Position numbers and translations under genes: made by a program
Notes under the pieces: model-generated
The model's database searches: none
Told to the model about the DNA's origin: nothing
What the model saw: the letters and a program-made list of their open reading frames with translations, nothing else
Assembly (NCBI RefSeq): GCF_002154725.1
Contig: NZ_MTAW01000201.1
Coordinates: 1 to 64,000 of the forward strand
From: Nostoc sp. 106C
GTDB taxonomy: Bacteria > Cyanobacteriota > Cyanobacteriia > Cyanobacteriales > Nostocaceae
DNA: 64,000 nucleotides
Direction: 5' to 3'
In this document: positions 16,167 through 26,000 of the stretch, in pieces
Layout of the letters: each line of letters starts with the position of its first letter
How positions within the stretch are numbered: position 1 is the first letter of the stretch

Positions 16167-17006
16167 GGGCGTGTCATCAATTGAGCCAAATAACAGAAGC
16201 AGCCAGATAAATTGCACCTAGAAAGTTTGCAGCGCGTTTGTCGTAGCGTGTTGCGATTGCTCGGTACTGTTTGAGTTTGGCAAAAAAGTTTTCAATAAGA
16301 TGACGAGCTTTGTATAAATCACGGTCATATTCACGAGGATGATTACGGTTACGCTTGGGGGGAATGACTGCGGTTTTCCCCTGTGTCTGAAGCCGCTCAA
16401 TTACTCGCTCATCCGCATCATAGCCTTTATCTGCTAACACTGTATCAGCAACAATGTTGGGTAGCAGTTGGTCGGCTCCATCAAGGTCGCAGGCTTGTCC
16501 TGGAGTAAGCGTGGAAGCTTATTGGGTTGCCTAACGCATCCACTACAGCATGAATCTTGGTACTTAATCCACCTTTACTGCGACCAATAGCTTCTGTAGA
16601 TCCATCCCCCCTTTTGCACCCGCGCTGTGTTGATGGGCACGGACAATTGTTGAGTCAATCATCGCATATTCGTTGTCGGCATCATCTGCCAAGTGCTGAA
16701 ATACCTGCTCCCACACGCCTGTTTTTGACCATCGACTGAAGCGGGTGTGAATCACACGAAAATCTCCAAATCTTGCTGGTAAGTCACGCGGCTGGTATGC
16801 CTGCAAGGGGAAGATATAACACTGCTTCAACAAACAATCGATTATCTTTCGCCGTCACTCCCACATAGCCCTCTCGCCCAGGTAGCAGGTCTTTGATTCT
16901 TTCCCACTGGTCATCTCGTAGTGCGTATCGGCGCGTCATCGTTTTCAAGAGTGTTTATTCTTTTTCAGCAATTCTGATTCCAGTTTACCTAATTGATGAC
17001 ACGCCC
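16167..17006 (-). mobile_element. IS5-family insertion sequence, 840 bp
   Basis: The ends are perfect 16-bp inverted repeats: GGGCGTGTCATCAATT at 16167-16182 and its complement at 16991-17006. The element is flanked by a TA duplication (16165-16166 and 17007-17008), which fits the IS427-like group of the IS5 family. It carries one transposase gene in the minus direction, broken by frameshifts. It inserted into xisH, and removing it plus one TA restores that gene. Confidence 0.92.
16177..16939 (-). pseudogene. IS5-family DDE transposase, frameshifted
   Basis: Reading begins at ATG 16939 (MTRRYALRDDQWERIKDLLPGR). It leaves frame near 16795, where an extra base follows AGIP, and again near 16610 in an A/G-run (AAAAGGGGGG). 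A third shift near 16515 precedes LTPGQACDLDGADQLL. The catalytic triad can be followed across the frames: Asp in AMIDSTIVRAH, Asp in VLADKGYD and Glu in HLIENFFAKLKQYRAIATRYDK. Members of this group may use a programmed frameshift at one site, but three breaks point to a dead gene. Transposition would need an enzyme supplied by another copy. Confidence 0.85.
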
Positions 17007-17281
17007 TAAAGCACATTGAAATTCATGAATGGGAGAAAGACCAAGAAAACTCTTAATCTCAACTACTATATTAGCTTCGGCTTTTTGTGCAGAAAACAAT
17101 TTTTTACCTGACAGATCGGCAAATAGCTTTAGCCCCTCGTAGATAATAGTATAAGGATCGCGAGTAATTGTCCAACCATCCTTAATTAAGGCGTTTTTAA
17201 ATCCGTCATGGTAGGTATCTTTTGCTGGCATTGTCACCCTGGCAATAACAGTCAGGTGGGCATTAAACCCACCTGATAAAA

Positions 17282-19912
17282 CTATACCAACAAAGCCTGC
17301 TGCTCCTTAGTAATCACTCGCCCTTCATCCTCAAAACCGGCAATTTGATCGAAGTTCAAATACCGATACAAATTCTCGGCAAAAGGATGAATTTTGTTTG
17401 CCACAATATCCAGGTATTCCTGTACTGTGGGAATGCGTCCTAATAACGCACAAACTGCGGCTAATTCTGCGGAACCTAAATACACTCTTGCACCTTTACC
17501 CATGCGATTATTAAAGTTGCGGGTAGAGGTGGAAAATACAGTTGTGCCATCAGCAACTCGCGCTTGGTTACCCATACATAAACTGCATCCTGGCATTTCT
17601 GTCCTAGCACCCGCAGCACCAAAAACGCTATATACACCTTCTTCTTTAAGCTGGTATTCATCCATGCGGGTTGGGGGTGCTATCCACAGGCGTGTTTTTA
17701 CTTCACCTGCACCTTCCAAAACTTTCGCTGTTGCGCGATAATGACCGATATTTGTCATACAAGAACCAACGAATACTTCTTGCACCGGATCGTTAGCAAC
17801 TTCCGATAATAATTTCACATTATCGGGGTCATTGGGAGCAGCAACAATTGGTTCTTTGATTTCGTTCAAATCAATTTCAATTATCTCGGCATACTCTGCA
17901 TCGGCATCAGCTTCAAGTAAAACGGGATTGGCTAACCATTCTTCCATTTTGGCGATGCGTCGTAAAATAGTACGCTCATCATGGTAGCCTCTGGCTATCA
18001 TATTCTTTAACAGCGTGATGTTAGAACGCAGATATTCAGCAATTGTTTCTGTACTCAGTTTAATGGTGCAACCTGCACAGGAACGTTCTGCTGATGCATC
18101 TGTTAATTCAAAGGCTTGTTCGACTTTTAAATCGGGCAAACCTTCCATTTCTAAAATCCGCCCAGAGAAGACGTTTTTCTTGTTCTCTTTCTCTACTGTT
18201 AGCAATCCTTTTTGAATGGCGACGTAGGGAATGGCGTTAACAATATCTCTGAGAGTAATACCTGGTTGTAATTCTCCTTTGAATCTTACCAAAACTGATT
18301 CTGGCATATCCAAAGGCATCACACCCAAAGCTGCGGCAAAGGCTACTAACCCGGAACCTGCGGGGAAGGAAATACCTAAAGGAAAGCGGGTGTGAGAGTC
18401 GCCGCCAGTTCCTACGGTGTCGGGTAGTAGCATCCGGTTTAACCACGAGTGGATGATACCATCACCAGGACGCAGGGCAACGCCGCCACGCTGGGCGAAA
18501 AAGTCGGGGAGTTCGTGATGAGTTTGGATATCTACTGGTTTGGGATAAGCTGCGGTGTGACAGAAACTCTGCATCACCAAATCAGCACTGAAACCGAGAC
18601 AGGCGAGTTCTTTTAACTCGTCGCGGGTCATGGGGCCTGTGGTATCTTGGGAACCAACGGTAGTCATGATGGGTTCGCAAGATGTACCGGGACGCACACC
18701 AGGTAATCCGCAAGCTTTCCCTACCATTTTCTGTGCGAGGGTGTAGCCTTTACCTGTATCTTCAGGTGCTTGGGGACGGATAAATAAGGTGCTGGGTTCT
18801 AAACCTAGTGCTTGGCGGGTTTTGTCGGTGAGGGTACGCCCAATTAACAAAGGTATGCGTCCACCTGCACGAACTTCATCGAGAATGGTATCTGGTTTGA
18901 GGGTGAAGGTGGAAATGACTTCGCCGGCTTCGTTGGTGATTTCCCCTTTGTAGGGATGGATGGTAATTACATCACCTGTTTCTAACTTGGTGACATCACA
19001 CTGAATCGGCAAAGCACCGGCATCTTCAGCTGTATTAAAGAAGATAGGCGCGATCGCACCACCTAAAATATACCCCCCAGCTCGCTTGTTGGGAACAAAG
19101 GGAATATCATTTCCCATGTGCCACAATACCGAGTTGATAGCAGATTTACGGGATGAACCTGTACCAACTACATCACCTACGTAAGCAACAGGATGCCCTT
19201 TTTTCTTTAACTCGGCAATGGTTTTCAAGCTTCCCGGTTGCCGTGACTCTAGCATCACTAAGGCGTGTAAAGGAATATCAGGGCGGGTGGTAGCACTTTG
19301 TGCAGGGGATAAGTCGTCGGTGTTCGTTTCACCAGGAACTTTGAAGACTGTAACGGTGATTTCTTTGGGTAGTTGGGGACGAACGGTAAACCACTCAGCT
19401 TCCGCCCAAGAGTTAATCACCTGCTTGGCGTAGGGATTGGTTTTGGATAATTCCAAAACATCATGGAAAGCATCATACACCAACAGAATTTTACTTAAAG
19501 CGTTGGCGGCATAGGCGGCGATTGGTTCTTTTCCTTGTCCCCCCATTACTAGCGGTGTTTCGGAAGAGTCGGAAACTGAGGTGGTAGGAGTTTGCAGCAA
19601 TTCAATTAAAGATTGCACATTGTAGCCACCTACCATCGTTCCCAGTAATTCTACCGCCTGGATAGGCGAAATTAAGGGGCTTTTCGTTTCACCTTTGGCA
19701 ATGGCAGTCAGAAACCCAGCTTTTACATAAGCGGCGCTATCAACTCCAGGAGGAACGCGATCGCGCAATAAATGCAATAATGTATCTTCTTCCCCTTTGG
19801 GCGGATTTTTTAGTAATTCGCACAGTTCTGAGGTTTGCTTTGCATCTAGCGGTAAGGGGGGAATTCCTAATTCTGCTCTTTCTACAACGTGTTGACGATA
19901 TGATTCCAACAT
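17282..19912 (-). CDS. acnB: Aconitate hydratase B / 2-methylisocitrate dehydratase
   Basis: The 876-residue enzyme isomerises citrate to isocitrate in the cytoplasmic TCA pathway. AcnB order is seen: the helical N-terminal domain ([21 protein letters not shown]), the swivelling domain 4 placed before the core ([37 protein letters not shown]), then the Fe-S domains. The [4Fe-4S] ligands are the Cys in [13 protein letters not shown] and the pair in [12 protein letters not shown], with [10 protein letters not shown] and [22 protein letters not shown] also present. ATG 19912 is preferred to the TTG 19924. It is monocistronic and divergent from the ferredoxin gene. Confidence 0.97.
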   Translation of the reverse strand: MLESYRQHVVERAELGIPPLPLDAKQTSELCELLKNPPKGEEDTLLHLLRDRVPPGVDSAAYVKAGFLTAIAKGETKSPLISPIQAVELLGTMVGGYNVQSLIELLQTPTTSVSDSSETPLVMGGQGKEPIAAYAANALSKILLVYDAFHDVLELSKTNPYAKQVINSWAEAEWFTVRPQLPKEITVTVFKVPGETNTDDLSPAQSATTRPDIPLHALVMLESRQPGSLKTIAELKKKGHPVAYVGDVVGTGSSRKSAINSVLWHMGNDIPFVPNKRAGGYILGGAIAPIFFNTAEDAGALPIQCDVTKLETGDVITIHPYKGEITNEAGEVISTFTLKPDTILDEVRAGGRIPLLIGRTLTDKTRQALGLEPSTLFIRPQAPEDTGKGYTLAQKMVGKACGLPGVRPGTSCEPIMTTVGSQDTTGPMTRDELKELACLGFSADLVMQSFCHTAAYPKPVDIQTHHELPDFFAQRGGVALRPGDGIIHSWLNRMLLPDTVGTGGDSHTRFPLGISFPAGSGLVAFAAALGVMPLDMPESVLVRFKGELQPGITLRDIVNAIPYVAIQKGLLTVEKENKKNVFSGRILEMEGLPDLKVEQAFELTDASAERSCAGCTIKLSTETIAEYLRSNITLLKNMIARGYHDERTILRRIAKMEEWLANPVLLEADADAEYAEIIEIDLNEIKEPIVAAPNDPDNVKLLSEVANDPVQEVFVGSCMTNIGHYRATAKVLEGAGEVKTRLWIAPPTRMDEYQLKEEGVYSVFGAAGARTEMPGCSLCMGNQARVADGTTVFSTSTRNFNNRMGKGARVYLGSAELAAVCALLGRIPTVQEYLDIVANKIHPFAENLYRYLNFDQIAGFEDEGRVITKEQQALLV

Positions 19913-20199
19913 TCTAGACTCCAAATATTAGCCACAGAGGGTTTTAGTGTTTATAATCACTGCCTATATTTCAGGAGAATTTTAGCTTACAGGTCTTTAT
20001 CGACAGTATCAACTGCTAATAAGTCTCCCTACTTCAAGTTTTTGGTCTGGCCAGGACTTATAATTATCACTGTATAGCGACTTTTGCCAATAAATCTATT
20101 TGAAAATAATTCTTGGGTTGGCATTTCTCGACTTGGTTGTGTGTCTATTCATCAGATAAAATATTTCCTTTGTTAGTTAATTTACACTCATGTTTGTAT

Positions 20200-20517
20200 A
20201 TGTCCAAAACATACACCGTTGAAGTAATCCATCAAGGCAAGAGTCACACTTTACAAGTCCCTGAAAATGAAACTATCTTAGCAGTTGCCGATCTAGCTGG
20301 TTTAGAATTACCTAGTTCTTGTCATGCGGGTGTTTGTACAACTTGTGCGGGTAAAATTATTTCCGGATCTGTCGATCAAACCGATGGTATGGGCGTTAGT
20401 CCAGAATTACAAAAACAAGGCTATGTGTTGCTTTGTGTAGCCAGACCTCTTTCTGATATAAAAGTTGAAACAGAAAAAGAAGATACACTCTATCAGTTGC
20501 AATTTGGCAAAGACTAA
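20200..20517 (+). CDS. Plant-type [2Fe-2S] ferredoxin
   Basis: The 105-residue protein has the cluster ligands in SSCHAGVCTTCAGK (C-x4-C-x2-C) and a fourth Cys in YVLLCVARP, in a beta-grasp fold. It resembles the non-photosynthetic ferredoxins of cyanobacteria more than PetF, with a basic start (KTYTVEVIHQGKSHTLQVPE) and the tail DTLYQLQFGKD. It transfers single electrons to soluble partners not identified here. The frame extends back to 20113, but the ATG at 20200 gives the normal family N-terminus. It is followed by a small hypothetical gene 122 bp on. Confidence 0.92.
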   Translation: MSKTYTVEVIHQGKSHTLQVPENETILAVADLAGLELPSSCHAGVCTTCAGKIISGSVDQTDGMGVSPELQKQGYVLLCVARPLSDIKVETEKEDTLYQLQFGKD

Positions 20518-20639
20518 TTAAAGAATGAACGCTAAAGGCTAAAGGATGAAAATTTGACAGAAATTTCTCTTTTAATACTTCATCCTTTATGCTGATATCA
20601 GTTATTCTAGAAAGCACAAATTACCAGGAATAGGTGAGA

Positions 20640-20825
20640 ATGACTACACATTTTATTACCGCAGAAATTGACCTCCAAGAAACTCCCACAGAGTTAGAGC
20701 AAGTAATCACGGCAGAATTACAAACACAAGGTGAACCTTTACGTTGGGCAATTACCTCTGTGGATACAGAACAGCAAAAGGCTACTGTGGAAGCTGTTGT
20801 CACCAAAGTTAGTGCTGAGTTGTGA
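20640..20825 (+). CDS. Small conserved-looking hypothetical protein, 61 aa
   Basis: The acidic 61-residue protein (MTTHFITAEIDLQETPTELEQVITAEL...) has a strand-helix-strand-strand pattern with no Cys and no membrane segment. Start is ATG 20640; an in-frame ATG lies two codons earlier. It is between the ferredoxin and the DUF3326 gene, all on the plus strand, and may be cotranscribed with them. An inverted repeat AAAGGATGAA/TTCATCCTTT (20541-20550, 20579-20588) separates it from the ferredoxin. Function unknown. Confidence 0.6.
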   Translation: MTTHFITAEIDLQETPTELEQVITAELQTQGEPLRWAITSVDTEQQKATVEAVVTKVSAEL

Positions 20826-20960
20826 GTCCTGAGTCCTGAGAGTGGGAAGTGCTAGAAGAGTAAAGCTACTGTCTGGTTACTTAGGAATCAACACTTCATA
20901 CTTCACTAATTAATTTGAAACTCTTTTTCCTTCTTATCTCTCAGCACTCAGCACTTTTTA

Positions 20961-22025
20961 ATGCAAAGTCCATATACTGCTATTTTAATTGTACCAACTG
21001 GCGTGGGGGCAGCAATCGGAGGTTATGCTGGAGATGCTTTGCCAGTAGCCAAAGTTATATCACAGGTGTGCGATCGCCTCATCACTCACCCCAATGTCCT
21101 CAATGGTGCGAGTTTGTATTGGAATCTGCCAAACACTTTCTACGTTGAAGGTTATGGACTTGACAAATTTGCCGCAGGCTACTGGGGATTGCGTCCTGTA
21201 CATAGTAACAAAATAGGTTTGCTTTTAGACCAGGGTATAGAACCAGAATTGCGGCTAAGACACTTGCAAGCAGCGGATGCAGCCAGAGCAACTCTAGGCC
21301 TAAGCCTGACAGATTATGTAATTACAGATACTCCATTAAATATAGAATTACGAACTTCGCCATCGGGGATTAGTTGGGGAACAATTGGTAACCCAGATAG
21401 TTTATTAAGAGCAGCAGAGGTATTAATTAAACAAGCGGGGGCAGAAGCGATCGCAGTTGTTGCGCGTTTCCCCGATGATATGGATGAGGAAGCAGTAGAA
21501 AACTATCGTCGCGGCAAAGGTGTCGATCCTTTGGCGGGTGCGGAAGCTGTCATCAGCCATTTAATAGTCCGTACCTTTCAAATTCCTTGTGCCCATTCTC
21601 CAGCCTTAGCCTCAGCACCCCCAGATCCTGATTTATCTCCCCGTTCCGCCGCCGAAGAATTAGGTTACACCTTCTTACCGTGCGTGCTTGTCGGCTTAAG
21701 TCGCGCACCACAATTTATCATAGAGAAAGAAACAATCAAATATCTATCAGAGGATATTTGGGCAGATCAAATTGATGCTGCAATAATACCAGCAACTGCT
21801 TGTGGTAGTAGTGCAATTCTGAGCTTAAATCAGAAGCGATGCCAAATTATCACTATTGAGGACAATAAAACTCAAATCCAAGTTCCTCCCCAACCCTTAA
21901 AGATCAAGCCCATACAGGTAAACTCTTATCTAGAAGCAGTCGGTGTATTAGTAGCACATAAAGCTGGTGTTGATCCATCTGCTCTCCGTCCTCAAATCAA
22001 TTCGTTACAGCAACTTAATTATTAG
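20961..22025 (+). CDS. DUF3326 family protein
   Basis: The 354-residue protein starts AILIVPTGVGAAIGGYAGDA and continues HPNVLNGASLYWNLPNTFYVEGYGLDKF. Both blocks are strongly conserved in DUF3326, a family nearly confined to cyanobacteria and plastid-bearing relatives. Other conserved blocks are GIEPELRLRHLQ, ARFPDD, GVDPLAGAEAVISH and AHSPA. No membrane segment is seen. The biochemical role is not known. It is 95 bp upstream of the CPBP protease gene on the same strand, with a C-rich spacer. Confidence 0.85.
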   Translation: MQSPYTAILIVPTGVGAAIGGYAGDALPVAKVISQVCDRLITHPNVLNGASLYWNLPNTFYVEGYGLDKFAAGYWGLRPVHSNKIGLLLDQGIEPELRLRHLQAADAARATLGLSLTDYVITDTPLNIELRTSPSGISWGTIGNPDSLLRAAEVLIKQAGAEAIAVVARFPDDMDEEAVENYRRGKGVDPLAGAEAVISHLIVRTFQIPCAHSPALASAPPDPDLSPRSAAEELGYTFLPCVLVGLSRAPQFIIEKETIKYLSEDIWADQIDAAIIPATACGSSAILSLNQKRCQIITIEDNKTQIQVPPQPLKIKPIQVNSYLEAVGVLVAHKAGVDPSALRPQINSLQQLNY

Positions 22026-22120
22026 TCAATAGTCATTTGTTATTTCTCACTTGTCCTCCTTGTCCCCCCATCCCCGCGTCCCCACTGTCTGTTTGTCGTC
22101 CCCCATCCCTGTAAATACCC

Positions 22121-22702
22121 GTGGTTGAACAACAAAAACAAGAGCCAGAAATTCCATACCTAACACGCGTCCAAGTACTGGGGGCGATGGGAGCAACTGC
22201 AATTATTTTGTGGATAGTTGCCAAACTGTGGCTACGCTTTGGCGACTTTTCTATATTTTCTTGGCAGTGGAACGAGAAAGATTTGCTTTTTGGGATAGGG
22301 TTAGGATTAATTATCACCGCTTTGAGTGGCTTAACTTATCGCTTTTGCCCTCCCTACCGTAAAAGTGCAGATTATTATTTAGACTTGGTGCTCAAGCCTT
22401 TAGTATTACCAGACATAATTTGGCTAGGGTTGCTACCGGGGTTAAGTGAAGAATTATTATTCCGGGGTGTGATGTTACCAGCCTTAGGAGCAGATCATGT
22501 AGCTGTAATTGTATCGAGTCTTTGCTTTGGGGTATTGCACCTGAGTGGTTCTGAACAATGGCCTTACGTACTATGGGCAACCATTGTCGGGCTAATTTTC
22601 GGGTATAGCGCTCTGTTGACAGGCAACTTATTAGTACCGATTATTGCCCATATTATGACGAATTTGATTTCTAGCTATTTGTGGAAATTGCGCCGGGTGT
22701 AG
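22121..22702 (+). CDS. CPBP family intramembrane glutamic endopeptidase
   Basis: The 193-residue polytopic protein carries the CPBP (Rce1/abortive infection-like) motifs: GLSEELLFRGVMLP with the catalytic Glu pair and Arg, the His in CFGVLHL, and NLLVPIIAHIMTN with the last His and Asn. Four or more hydrophobic helices surround these. Rce1 cleaves prenylated C-termini in eukaryotes, while bacterial members act in bacteriocin immunity or maturation and in regulated proteolysis. In photosynthetic organisms several members are housekeeping. The start is a GTG. The substrate is unknown. Confidence 0.9.
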   Translation: MVEQQKQEPEIPYLTRVQVLGAMGATAIILWIVAKLWLRFGDFSIFSWQWNEKDLLFGIGLGLIITALSGLTYRFCPPYRKSADYYLDLVLKPLVLPDIIWLGLLPGLSEELLFRGVMLPALGADHVAVIVSSLCFGVLHLSGSEQWPYVLWATIVGLIFGYSALLTGNLLVPIIAHIMTNLISSYLWKLRRV

Positions 22703-23030
22703 AGCGAAAATTATAGTAATAGCTTAAGCAGAGTGTAAATTACTAAAGTGCTAACCCTATCCTTTGGGAACGTTTGAGAGCGAACAGGTGACGCTCGTAC
22801 CTCATCAGTGCTGTGTACTAAGAGCGCAGTCGTTCCTCTACGTACCCGTCGCTAACTCACTACGAACTCATCATCTTTACTCTGCGAGAGCTTATAGCTA
22901 AGAGGTAGAAACTAGTAATTATTAATAAATATCACATTTTTATATACTGCTTGCATAAATTTAGGAAGTCCGAGAAATATATCTGTAGAGAAAATAAAAC
23001 ATCTTTTCAACAGATTTTTAAAGCTTTCCT
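22703..23030. other. Intergenic, upstream of the TPR-CHAT gene
   Basis: There is no ORF of note. The middle part has repeat-like words (GACGCTCGTACCTCA, TCGTTCCTC) resembling the repeat debris at 370-420. The last 100 bp are AT-rich and should hold the promoter of the TPR-CHAT gene. Confidence 0.35.
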
Positions 23031-26000
23031 ATGAATCGACCTCTACAATTTGGCAAAAATAGCACATATCGCTTCTCTACAATTACCGCAACCTTGATAA
23101 TTTTGATAGTTGCGACTGTATTCGGTCAAGTAAAAATCTATAGCGCTGTAGCACAAACACCAAATACAGGTACAGTAACCCCAGCGCCAAACCGTAAGGC
23201 TGAAGCCGATAAACTTGTGGAAACAGGAACTAAGCAGCTTGATGAAAATCAATACGAAGCGGCTTTGCAATCTTTCCAACAAGCACTAGCTATTTATAAA
23301 CAAATTAAAGACCGTCAGGGAGAAGGTAAAGCATTGCAAGGTTTAGGTAGTGCTTATGTCTTCTCCGATAAGAATCAGAAAGGGATTGAATATTCTCAGC
23401 AAAGTTTAGCAGTTGCACAGGAAATCAAAGACCGTACGCTAGAAGGAAAGTCTTTAAGTATACTAGGTGTAGCTTACAAATCCTTAAAGGACTATGCCAA
23501 ATCTCTAGATTACCAACAGCAAGCACTGGTCATTGCCAGAGACATTAAAAATCGTGAACTTGAGGCAGATAGTTTACGGCGATTTGGTCATGTTTATTAT
23601 GCTCAAGAAAATTATCAAAAAGCAATTGACTACTATCAGCAAAGCTTGGTAGTTGCACAACAGATTAACAATGGTTACTTAACAGCTTCTGCTCTATCCA
23701 GCTTGGCGGATTCTTGTAACTCACTAAAAGATTACCAAAAAGCAATTAATTACTATCAGCAAACTCTAGAAATATCAAGAAAAATCAAGCGGCGTGATGG
23801 TGAATTATACGCTCTAAATACTATAGGTAATATTTACTATGATTCTCTCCATGATTACCAAAAAGCCAGTGATTACTATCAGCAAACTCTAGTAATTGCT
23901 AAAGAAATCAAAAACAGTGAATATCAATCTATAAGCCTACAAAATCTTGGTCAAGTTTACAACTATAAACTCAAAGACTACCAACAAGCGATTAATTATT
24001 ATCAACAAGCATTAGCACCTACACGAAAGATAAAAAATAAGGATCGGGAGTCCAGTATTTTATATGGCATTGGTAAAGCTTACCAGTCTTTGAAAAATCA
24101 GCCAAAAGCCCTAGAGTACATTCAGCAGAATGCCAAAATTAATTTAGAACTTAAAAAACTCAATTGTGACTCACTAGATATTTATTCTCTCGGTGCAGCT
24201 TATGAAGACTTAGAAGAATATACCAAAGCAAGTGATTATTATAATCAAGCATTAGTAATTGAGCGGAAAACTAACAAGCGTGATTGTGAGTTAAATATCC
24301 TAAAATCTCTGACTGACACTTATAATTCTCTAAAAGATTATCAAAAGGTAATTAGCACGTCACAACAAGCTTTGATAATTGCTAGAGAAATTAAAGACCG
24401 GGAAAGCGAATTTAAAATATTAGCTTATGGTTTTGGTAAGGCATATAATTCGCTACAGGAATATGCAAAAGCAATTGAATATTATCAGCAAAGTCTCGCA
24501 ATTGTGCGGAATTTAAAGAAGCGCGAGCAAGAATCTGATTTATTGAATGATATAGGTAGCATTTACCACGATTCACTTAAAGAATATCCCAAGGCAATTG
24601 AATATTTCCAGCAAGCATTAGTTATTGCTCAAGAAATTAAAAATCGACCATATCAACTCACTTCTATTAGAGGTCTTGGACTGGCTAATTATAAATTACA
24701 GAAATCTCAAAAAGCAATTGAATATTATCAGCAAGCACTTGCCATTGCCCAAGAACTTAAAGACTGGGAAAAAGAAACAAAACTACTAATAAATTTAGGC
24801 GAGGCTTTTAGCGATATTAAAAACGAACCTCAAGCAATTACCTATTATCAGCAAGCTATCAAAGTGGCAAGGGAGAGCAAAGACCGAGATTTAGAACAGC
24901 GTACCCTAACGCAAGTGGGAACGAGTTATTTGTTACAGGGAAATTTACCCCAAAGCATTGAATACTATCAGCAAGCCCTAGTCATAACACGGGAAACTAA
25001 AAATCGCGATGACGAGGGGAAGATTTTAATGCTTTTAGGAATTGATTACAACTACATGGGTAACTTGCCAAAGGGATTTGAGCTACTTCAACAAGCGTTA
25101 TCCATTACCAAAGGAACTGAATTTGAAAGTGGTGTTTTGGTCAATATTGCTGTTATTTACATGGCACAGGGAGATTATCTCAAAGCCATTGACTTGAGTC
25201 AGCAATCCTTAGCAATTGCCAGAGGCGAAAATCCTTCAAAAAATGGTCAGCATATCAAAGACCATGATACAGAAGGGCTAGCATTAATTATTTTAGGTGG
25301 TGCTTACTCTGCTGGGCAAAATGATGATCAAAAAGCTATTGAGTTGCTACAACAAGGCTTGACTATTGCGCGGGAAAGTAAAAACCGTTTTTTAGAATCG
25401 ATGGCTTTGAGTTATTTAAGTATTGCTTATGTAGATCTCAAGGAATATCCCAAAGCAATTGATTTTGCCAAACAAGGTTTAGCTATTGCTCAAGAAATCA
25501 AAAATCCAATAGCAGAATTAATATCTTTACCTTCACTAGGTATTATTTACGGGAATTTGGGAGACTATCCACAGGCAATTTCTTTCAATCAAGAAACTTT
25601 GAAAATTGCTCGCAAAACGCAAAATCATGTAATGGAAGGTATTACACTGCTATCGTTAGGCGGCATTTATGATGACCAAGGAAATACCCAAAAAGCAATG
25701 GAAGTGGCGCAGCAAGCAGCAGCAGCATTTGAGGAAAGTAAAAGTCCTGTGTTCAAAGCTGTGGCGCTAATGAGTTTGAGCGGTGGTTATGAAAGGTTAC
25801 AAGACTATCCAAAAGCTATTGCTACAAGCCAAGAAGCATTGACTATTGTGAGGAAGCTAAAAGACCGATCGCTAGAGTCTAATGCTTTAGGCAATTTAGG
25901 TTATATTTACCGCAAATCGGGACAATTTCAACAGGCGATATCCTTCTATGAAGAAGCATTGAAAACAGATCCGACTCCAAATATTCCAGGGAGTGGTGCT

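Larger units (their letters stand above)
15973..17231 (-). pseudogene. xisH: xisH interrupted by an IS5-type element
   Basis: The N-terminal part (17231-17007; MPAKDTYHDGFKNALIKDGW, ending EFQCAL) and the C-terminal part (16164-15973; GQYILYRTLLSVINPQQN to EIVQWIN) join exactly in frame when the 840-bp IS and one TA copy are removed. The restored protein is 138 residues, the normal XisH length. The N part holds the PD-(D/E)xK-like residues (Asp in LFADLSG, Glu and Lys in VVEIKSF). As it stands the frame runs into the IS and stops at 16989. XisH function should be lost unless the IS excises. Confidence 0.88.

Noticed and set aside
15641-17231. An fdxN excision element in this window
   Set aside because: xisH and xisI are present, but there is no fdxN, no xisF recombinase and no nif gene. 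These copies look like the dispersed xisHI pairs seen in many cyanobacteria.
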